12,243 nt of DNA, from contig JAEMQC010000127.1 in the NCBI GenBank assembly GCA_022758985.1, positions 1 through 12,243 on the forward strand, given 5' to 3'. This DNA is from Campylobacteraceae bacterium (GTDB taxonomy: Bacteria; Campylobacterota; Campylobacteria; Campylobacterales; UBA6016). A model generated the notes under the pieces. The model was not told where the DNA came from. It made no database searches and saw only the letters and a program-made list of their open reading frames with translations. Both the position numbers and the translations under genes were made by a program. Below are positions 8,229-12,243 of this stretch, piece after piece; within the stretch, counting starts at the first letter, position 1; the number at the start of each line of letters is the position of its first letter.

Positions 8229-8585
8229 ATGAGAAAAAGGTGCACATTGAGACGATATTTTTCGTTTTTTGGTATACTTCTTAGCGTAGCTCTGTCCAAA
8301 CTAAACCGCCTTACTTCAAGCATACGGGCGAAAAACAGATGCCCGATTTTGCGTGCGCTAATTGGCTCAGATGACGACCCTCCAAGCTCAAAAATAGCCT
8401 GTCTCAAAACTATAGAATTTACCTCCGGGGTAAGTAGTGTCGTCTTTTTGCCTAGCTCTAAGGCGCAACACTGCAACTGCGTATTTAGACGAAGAACCTT
8501 CCTTGCGCTCTCTCTTTCAAAAATAAAACCCAAAAAACAATGCCGTTGCCGACACCGCAAAACAGGACTCGCTCCGCCTCGCTAA
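8229..8585 (+). CDS. Possible small basic protein or leader ORF upstream of metE (unrecognised)
   Basis: I do not recognise this 118-codon frame. It starts 24 bases after a TACAAT box, with GGACGG just upstream of the ATG. The N-terminus is MRKR, a second basic patch RRYF (8-11), then a hydrophobic segment ending near residue 23, which resembles a short signal peptide. It is rich in Lys/Arg and Cys, including CNC and CRC. The first 31 codons align without gaps to the small ORF at 10976 (12 identical residues: M1, R4, R9, Y10, F11, G15, I16, L17, V20, K24, L25, S31), and both ORFs carry GLAPP near the C-terminus. It ends immediately before an inverted repeat reaching the metE ribosome-binding site. 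The middle is of low complexity for a globular protein, and an opposite-strand frame is open over much of it. It could instead be a leader RNA or decayed gene. Confidence 0.33.
   Translation: MRKRCTLRRYFSFFGILLSVALSKLNRLTSSIRAKNRCPILRALIGSDDDPPSSKIACLKTIEFTSGVSSVVFLPSSKAQHCNCVFRRRTFLALSLSKIKPKKQCRCRHRKTGLAPPR
8325..8350 (+). other. Hairpin followed by a short T run within the metE leader
   Basis: CGGGC (8325-8329) can pair with GCCCG (8341-8345) across an 11-base loop, followed by ATTTT. The stem is short and the T run only four bases, so this is at best a weak pause or attenuator site. It is recorded because the corresponding leader before the TonB receptor has a stronger hairpin with a T tract. 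Confidence 0.2.
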
Positions 8586-8630
8586 CTTTGTTTTTCAATA
8601 TTGTTTCATAAATAAAAAATAACAAAGGGG
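8586..8630 (+). promoter_or_regulatory. metE: Inverted repeat overlapping the metE ribosome-binding site
   Basis: CTTTGTT (8586-8592) starts right after the stop of the small ORF and is perfectly complementary to AACAAAG (8621-8627). Extra T/A pairs are possible if one base is bulged. The right arm runs into AGGGG (8626-8630), the metE ribosome-binding site, so folding would partly hide it. An 8-base palindrome CAATATTG (8596-8603) lies in the loop. The stem is AU-rich and of modest strength, so a regulatory role is inference. Confidence 0.35.
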
Positions 8631-8636
8631 CAACTA

Positions 8637-10916
8637 ATGTCAAAAAAAATCAATAGTTACAATCTAGGATTTCCTAGAATTGGCGAAAATAGAGAGTTAA
8701 AATTTGCGCTAGAGGCGTATTGGGGTGGCAAAATATCGTTTGAGGAGCTTGAAAACACAGCTGCAGCGTTAAGACGTAGAGCTTACGAGCTACAAAGTGG
8801 ATTTGACGTGGTAAGCGCAAACGACTTTAGCTACTATGACGGAATGCTTGATATGATGTTTCATCTAGGCGCCATTCCGTTGCGTTTTGCGGATATAAGC
8901 AACTCACAAGCGAGATATTTTACGATGGCAAGAGGCGATGAGACGCACACTTCGCTTTCGATGCTCAAATGGTTTAATACAAACTATCACTACCTAGTGC
9001 CGGAACTAGACGAAAAAAGCGTTTTTGCTCCAAATGCAGATGCGCTCAAAAAAGCTTATGACGAGGCTTGCAAATTTTGTAAAACGCCGAAAATAAACAT
9101 CATAGGTCCAGTGACTTTTTTGGCGTTGTCAAACGGTGGTTTGGGGCTAAAAGATGCACTTTTTGGAAAACTGCTTGACGCTTATGAGAAACTGGTTTGC
9201 GATATAGCAGGCTTTGCGGATGGGGTTATTATCCAAATAGACGAGCCTATAGCCGTTTGTGAACCTGATGAAAACGTGCTCTCAATGCTCAAAACGGCGT
9301 ACAATAGACTTCCCGTCGCCGCCAAAGGTGCAAAAATCGTGGTCGCTACCTATTTTGACCATGCCGTAGAAGCGGCGAATGTGCTTTGTGACACGCCAAT
9401 TTGGGGTATTACCCTTGATTTTGTACACGGAAAAGAAAACCTGCAAGCGCTAAAGGCGCTCGATGCTTCCGGCAAAACATTGATAGCCGGAGTAATAGAT
9501 GGCAAAAATGTTTGGGCGGCTGATTTGGATGAAAAAATATTGCTCTTGGAGCAAATATCACGTGATTTTGACAAAAATAGATTGGTCGTTGCTCCATCAT
9601 GCTCGCTTTTGCACGTTCCATACTCTCTCAAAAACGAATCAAACATCGCTGCGGAAGTGCTTTCATGGCTTGCTTTTGCGAATGAAAAAGCCAAAGAGGT
9701 AGAACTGCTCTCTAAAATATTTTTTGACAAAGAGTTAAGTGACAAAGATAAAAAGAGTATTGAAGCAAACAAAATAGCGGCGCACAGCAGAAAGACATCG
9801 CAAAAAACGCAAAATCAAAGCGTCATCTCTGCGGCAAAACTTGCGTTAGATACCGCCTCAAAAAGAGCTGAATCGTTTGAGCAACGAATAGTTTTGCAAA
9901 AAAAAGCGCTTAACTTGCCACTCCTTCCAACGACTACTATAGGCTCATTCCCACAAAGTGCGAATGTCAGGGCTGTTCGCAAGGCTTTTAAGGATGGAGT
10001 GATAAGCAAAGATGAGTATGAGGCAAAAATCAAAGAGTTTATCAAAGAGTGTGTGGAATTTCAAGATGAAATAGGGCTTGACGTGCTTGTGCACGGTGAG
10101 TTTGAGAGAAATGATATGGTCGAGTATTTTGGTGAACTGTTAGAGGGCGTAGTCGTAAGCCAGCTAGGCTGGGTGCAAAGCTACGGTAGCAGGTGTGTAA
10201 AGCCGCCTATCATATACGGAAGCGTCCAGCGAAAAGCGCCGATGACGGTAGAATACGCCAAATACGCCCAAAGCCTGAGCAAGCGATGGATGAAAGGGAT
10301 GTTAACAGGTCCAGTTACTTTGCTTAATTGGAGCTTTGAAAGAGATGATATCACAAAAGAAGATATATGCGCCGAACTCGCCGTCGCCGTGAGAGATGAG
10401 GTGCTCGACCTTGAGGCGGCAGGTATCAAAATCATACAAGTCGATGAAGCGGCTTTCAAAGAGGGGTATCCGCTCAGAAGCACAAAGAAAAAAGCATACG
10501 AAGAGATGGCGCTCAAATGCTTTTGGATAAGTACCTCTGCGGTCAAAGCAGATACACAAATACACACGCATATGTGCTACAGTGTTTTTGACGACATTAT
10601 GGATACGGTGGAGGCAATGGACGCTGATGTTATCACGATAGAGACGGCAAAGGCAGGCAATAGACTACTTGGTGTGTTCAAAAAAGTTGGCTACGGCAAA
10701 GAGGTAGGTCCTGGAATCTACGACATACACTCGCCTAGGATACCAAGTGTAGAAGAGATGAGGGCTCAAATAGATGGGATACTAGAGGTGCTACCGGCTT
10801 CAAAAGTATGGATAAATCCGGACTGCGGGTTAAAAACCAGAAAATGGGAGGAGGTAAAAGCCTCGCTAATCAATATGGTAGAGGCTGCAAAAATCGCAAG
10901 AAACAAACTATCATAG
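8637..10916 (+). CDS. metE: Cobalamin-independent methionine synthase (5-methyltetrahydropteroyltriglutamate-homocysteine methyltransferase)
   Basis: MetE makes methionine by moving a methyl group from 5-methyltetrahydrofolate polyglutamate to homocysteine using zinc, with no need for vitamin B12. The 759 residues compare with 753 in E. coli. The N-terminal half opens with NLGFPRIGENRELKFALE (9-26) and forms the first barrel. A linker at about residues 370-420 leads to the catalytic barrel, starting near LPTTTIGSFPQS. The zinc ligands are all present at a constant +4 offset from E. coli: H645 and C647 (HTHMC), E669 (ITIETA) and C730 (NPDCGLKTR). AGGGG lies six bases before the ATG. The gene has its own long leader (8192-8636) and is followed by a hairpin at 10923-10940, so it is probably a single-gene transcript. 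I see no cobalamin riboswitch in its leader. The neighbouring BtuB-like receptor suggests a methionine/B12 theme, which is inference. Confidence 0.97.
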   Translation: MSKKINSYNLGFPRIGENRELKFALEAYWGGKISFEELENTAAALRRRAYELQSGFDVVSANDFSYYDGMLDMMFHLGAIPLRFADISNSQARYFTMARGDETHTSLSMLKWFNTNYHYLVPELDEKSVFAPNADALKKAYDEACKFCKTPKINIIGPVTFLALSNGGLGLKDALFGKLLDAYEKLVCDIAGFADGVIIQIDEPIAVCEPDENVLSMLKTAYNRLPVAAKGAKIVVATYFDHAVEAANVLCDTPIWGITLDFVHGKENLQALKALDASGKTLIAGVIDGKNVWAADLDEKILLLEQISRDFDKNRLVVAPSCSLLHVPYSLKNESNIAAEVLSWLAFANEKAKEVELLSKIFFDKELSDKDKKSIEANKIAAHSRKTSQKTQNQSVISAAKLALDTASKRAESFEQRIVLQKKALNLPLLPTTTIGSFPQSANVRAVRKAFKDGVISKDEYEAKIKEFIKECVEFQDEIGLDVLVHGEFERNDMVEYFGELLEGVVVSQLGWVQSYGSRCVKPPIIYGSVQRKAPMTVEYAKYAQSLSKRWMKGMLTGPVTLLNWSFERDDITKEDICAELAVAVRDEVLDLEAAGIKIIQVDEAAFKEGYPLRSTKKKAYEEMALKCFWISTSAVKADTQIHTHMCYSVFDDIMDTVEAMDADVITIETAKAGNRLLGVFKKVGYGKEVGPGIYDIHSPRIPSVEEMRAQIDGILEVLPASKVWINPDCGLKTRKWEEVKASLINMVEAAKIARNKLS

Positions 10917-10922
10917 TGTGCA

Positions 10923-10959
10923 AGAGGGCTTCGCCCCTCTCGCTTTCGTAATGTTTTTT
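10923..10959 (+). terminator. Likely terminator after metE
   Basis: AGAGGG (10923-10928) pairs with CCCTCT (10935-10940) around a six-base loop containing TTCG. The stem begins six bases after the metE stop. A run of six Ts (10954-10959) follows only after a 13-base gap, so the fit to an intrinsic terminator is imperfect. The T run probably also belongs to the next promoter. Confidence 0.5.
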
Positions 10960-10963
10960 ACAC

Positions 10964-10969
10964 TACAAT
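10964..10969 (+). promoter_or_regulatory. Putative -10 box of the TonB-receptor leader
   Basis: TACAAT lies four bases after a T6 run, the same layout as the promoter at 8197-8205. With the usual spacing, transcription would start at or next to the ATG at 10976. The small ORF there would then be leaderless, or the transcript would be a structured non-coding leader of about 205 bases before the receptor start. No -35 element is seen. Confidence 0.5.
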
Positions 10970-10975
10970 TGCGCC

Positions 10976-11143
10976 ATGAAACGAAGAATATCTAGCAAAC
11001 GCTACTTTACACATGCTGGCATACTAGCCTGTGTATCCGCCGTCAAGCTATCGGCGAGGAGTGCTTCGTGCTCTTTTTTCCTCAAAAACGACTTCTCAAA
11101 CACATTCTCAGGATTAGCCCCACCCTCCGAAACCTCTAACTAA
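10976..11143 (+). CDS. Possible 55-residue leader ORF upstream of the TonB-dependent receptor (unrecognised)
   Basis: I do not recognise this short frame. It begins MKRR, has a second basic patch SKRYF (7-11) and a hydrophobic stretch GILACVSAV (15-23), like a short signal peptide with a loose resemblance to a twin-arginine motif. It ends with SGLAPPSETSN. Its first 31 residues share 12 identities with the ORF at 8229 without gaps; seven of the 11 identities beyond the start use different synonymous codons, which points to conservation of protein rather than DNA. No ribosome-binding site is possible if transcription starts at 10976. The last three codons contain the sequence complementary to the receptor's ribosome-binding site, so a ribosome ending here would open that structure. 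A purely non-coding leader RNA is an equally serious alternative. Confidence 0.35.
   Translation: MKRRISSKRYFTHAGILACVSAVKLSARSASCSFFLKNDFSNTFSGLAPPSETSN
11008..11056 (+). other. Two tandem hairpins in the TonB-receptor leader
   Basis: The first hairpin (11008-11035) has a 12-position stem with one mismatch and one G-U pair around a CATA loop. The second (11038-11056) has a five-pair stem, CGCCG with CGGCG, and a nine-base loop. They lie back to back within 50 bases and directly precede the terminator-like hairpin at 11059. I could not match them to a riboswitch class that I know. Confidence 0.4.
11059..11079 (+). terminator. Terminator-like hairpin (possible attenuator) before the TonB receptor
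   Basis: GAGTGC (11059-11064) can pair with GTGCTC (11068-11073), using two G-U pairs and a three-base loop, followed at once by six Ts (11074-11079). The G-U pairs form only in plus-strand RNA. GAGGA (11056-11060) can alternatively pair with TCCTC (11079-11083), which would compete with this stem. Readthrough versus termination here could set receptor expression, or the site may simply end a short RNA of about 105 bases. Confidence 0.38.
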
Positions 11144-11174
11144 TACACGCATTTACGATTAACATTTAGAGGAG
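11133..11174 (+). promoter_or_regulatory. Stem-loop hiding the ribosome-binding site of the TonB receptor
   Basis: CCTCTAA (11133-11139) is perfectly complementary to TTAGAGG (11166-11172), and an inner TAAT/ATTA pair (11141-11144 with 11158-11161) can extend the stem. The right arm contains most of the strong AGAGGAG site (11168-11174) that serves the TTG start at 11181. The left arm is the end of the small ORF at 10976. The pattern suggests control of translation initiation, with ribosome occupancy of the small ORF as one possible release mechanism. Confidence 0.45.
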
Positions 11175-11180
11175 ATTTAT

Positions 11181-12243
11181 TTGAAAAAAACAGTAATATT
11201 GTCAATTTTGGCAAGCACGGCGCTGCTTGCAGACCAAACCGTGAACATAGAAACAATCACGGTTAAAGCCTCCGCAGAAACAGTCGAAAAACATCTTCTA
11301 ACTTCAGACACCGACAAAATAGGCAAAAGCGAAATAGAAGAAAACGGATATCGAAGCGTTACGGATGCTCTAGAAAATAAAATTCCCTTTAGCGCAAATG
11401 GTGGTATAGGACAAACGGAAAACATATACCTGCGAGGAATGGATAACGGCAAAACGCTATTTTTGATAGACGGCGTAAGGGCAAACGATATAACAGGCAT
11501 AACTGCCGAGGCATTTTCGCAACATCTGCTTTTAAATGATATGGAAGAAATCAATATCATCAAAGGAGCACAGTCTGGTGTGTATGGAGCCGACGCCGTA
11601 GCAGGTGTCATCTCGGTAAATACAGAAAAACCAAAAGATGGACTTCATGCAAAACTAACGTCGGCAATCGGAAGTTACGGTTATAAATCAAACGGACTAT
11701 CCATTTCATATAAAAACGAATTGCTGTACGCAAAAGCGAATGGTTCAAAGACAATAGCCACAGGCTTTTCTGCAGCTGCACCCCAAAAGGGTAGTTCGGG
11801 CTATGGCAAATTCGACAGCTCACTAGAATCAGATAGATACTCAAATGCATACAACTCGTTTTTACTAGGTCTTACGCCAACAAAAAAAGACGTAATAGAG
11901 GCAAGCTATAAAAAAATAGACTCTTTTACGGCATATGACGGCGGATGGCCTGTAGATCCAAATGACGGCTCCGCCTATACAAATGCAAGGCAAATATTTA
12001 TATCCACCAGCTACAAGCACACTTTTGAGACGGCAAGCATAAAGAGCTTTTACAACGAATCAATCTTTGAAAGAACTCAATATGGCGGTTACAACGGCAA
12101 ACAAAAAGAATTTGGGATAGAGGGTAAAAATAGCTACCTAAAAGACTCGTATCTATCCTATGGAATCAATAGGTTATTAAACACCGTCAAAACAATCGGT
12201 GGTGCCGAAATAGACAAAGGTTTTTCATCGACCGGAGTGTTTG
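11181..12243 (+). CDS. TonB-dependent outer-membrane receptor, BtuB-like, N-terminal part (runs off the window)
   Basis: The protein should import a scarce ligand, such as cobalamin or an iron chelate, across the outer membrane using TonB energy. A TTG start is chosen because AGGAG lies six bases upstream (11170-11174) and the frame gives an immediate signal peptide: KK, a hydrophobic run, and a likely cut after A17 in LLADQ. The visible 354 codons hold a TonB-box-like ETITVKA (24-30) and then the plug domain to about residue 150. The plug contains NIYLRGMDNGKTLFLIDGV (81-99), EEINIIKGAQSGVYG (122-136) and GVISVNT (142-148), followed by the first part of the beta-barrel with alternating aromatic residues. 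The LFLIDGVRAND and SGVYGADAVAGVISV stretches resemble BtuB, but ligand specificity cannot be read from the plug alone. Expression is probably controlled by the structured leader upstream. Confidence 0.9.
   Translation, partial: MKKTVILSILASTALLADQTVNIETITVKASAETVEKHLLTSDTDKIGKSEIEENGYRSVTDALENKIPFSANGGIGQTENIYLRGMDNGKTLFLIDGVRANDITGITAEAFSQHLLLNDMEEINIIKGAQSGVYGADAVAGVISVNTEKPKDGLHAKLTSAIGSYGYKSNGLSISYKNELLYAKANGSKTIATGFSAAAPQKGSSGYGKFDSSLESDRYSNAYNSFLLGLTPTKKDVIEASYKKIDSFTAYDGGWPVDPNDGSAYTNARQIFISTSYKHTFETASIKSFYNESIFERTQYGGYNGKQKEFGIEGKNSYLKDSYLSYGINRLLNTVKTIGGAEIDKGFSSTGVF

Noticed and set aside
8117..8560. Minus-strand 147-codon open frame across the metE leader
   Set aside because: It runs about 75 bases into the 3' end of the uracil-DNA glycosylase gene, across the putative promoter at 8197-8205, and has no recognisable motif or ribosome-binding site. 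The equivalent minus-strand frame in the other leader is broken by a TAG. I kept the plus-strand ORF as the better candidate but note that strand choice is not proven.
9350..9772. Minus-strand open frame within metE
   Set aside because: It is antisense to conserved metE sequence, with no ribosome-binding site or recognisable domain.
11098..11130. TPP riboswitch-like CTGAGA on the minus strand
   Set aside because: CTGAGA occurs after a G-rich run, but the required second half of the THI element (ACCTGATCTGG and the following TAAT-CCAGCG region) is absent, and it points away from the receptor.
11151..11172. Fur-box-like AT-rich sequence before the receptor
   Set aside because: It has only loose resemblance to a Fur operator and no clear dyad matching the consensus, so iron control is not claimed.
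10941..11180. Cobalamin riboswitch before the BtuB-like receptor
   Set aside because: The CAGGA at 11109-11113 recalls part of a B12 box, but the rest of the box and the GCCACTG element are missing here and in the metE leader on both strands.

Overview
The window looks like chromosomal DNA of a Campylobacterota (epsilonproteobacterial) organism. This rests on protein character, frequent AGA and ATA codons, TATAAT/TACAAT-type promoters beside T-rich tracts with no clear -35 box, and a clpS-clpA-aat block that from memory is also found in Campylobacter jejuni. The genus cannot be fixed from the sequence alone. There is no insertion sequence, tRNA, rRNA or CRISPR array.

Left part, minus strand (1-4163): a three-gene unit transcribed leftwards. 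It runs from phosphoenolpyruvate carboxylase (ppc) to a small lipoprotein zinc amidase of the AmpD/AmiD type, then to the N-terminal part of an RNase R/RNase II exonuclease that leaves the window. ppc and the amidase overlap by 4 bases. A short divergent promoter region (about 4121-4348) separates this unit from the plus-strand genes.

Middle part, plus strand (4312-8191): clpS, clpA, aat and a family 4 uracil-DNA glycosylase, packed with 1 base, a 4-base overlap and 0 bases between them. The first three form a self-contained N-degron pathway: Aat adds Leu/Phe to N-terminal Lys/Arg, ClpS recognises the new N-terminus, and ClpA unfolds the substrate for ClpP, which is not in the window.

Right part, plus strand (8192-12243): the cobalamin-independent methionine synthase metE and the start of a BtuB-like TonB-dependent receptor with a TTG start. 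Each is preceded by an unusual leader region (8192-8636 and 10941-11180). Each leader has a TACAAT-type -10 box and a small open reading frame. The two frames share a basic, signal-peptide-like N-terminus, and each ends at or beside a sequence complementary to the ribosome-binding site of the next gene. The receptor leader also holds three hairpins, the last followed by six Ts. I see no cobalamin riboswitch in either leader. These paired leaders are the most interesting feature: possibly a small-ORF or leader-RNA control system linking B12-independent methionine synthesis with an outer-membrane uptake receptor. Function and regulation here are inference.
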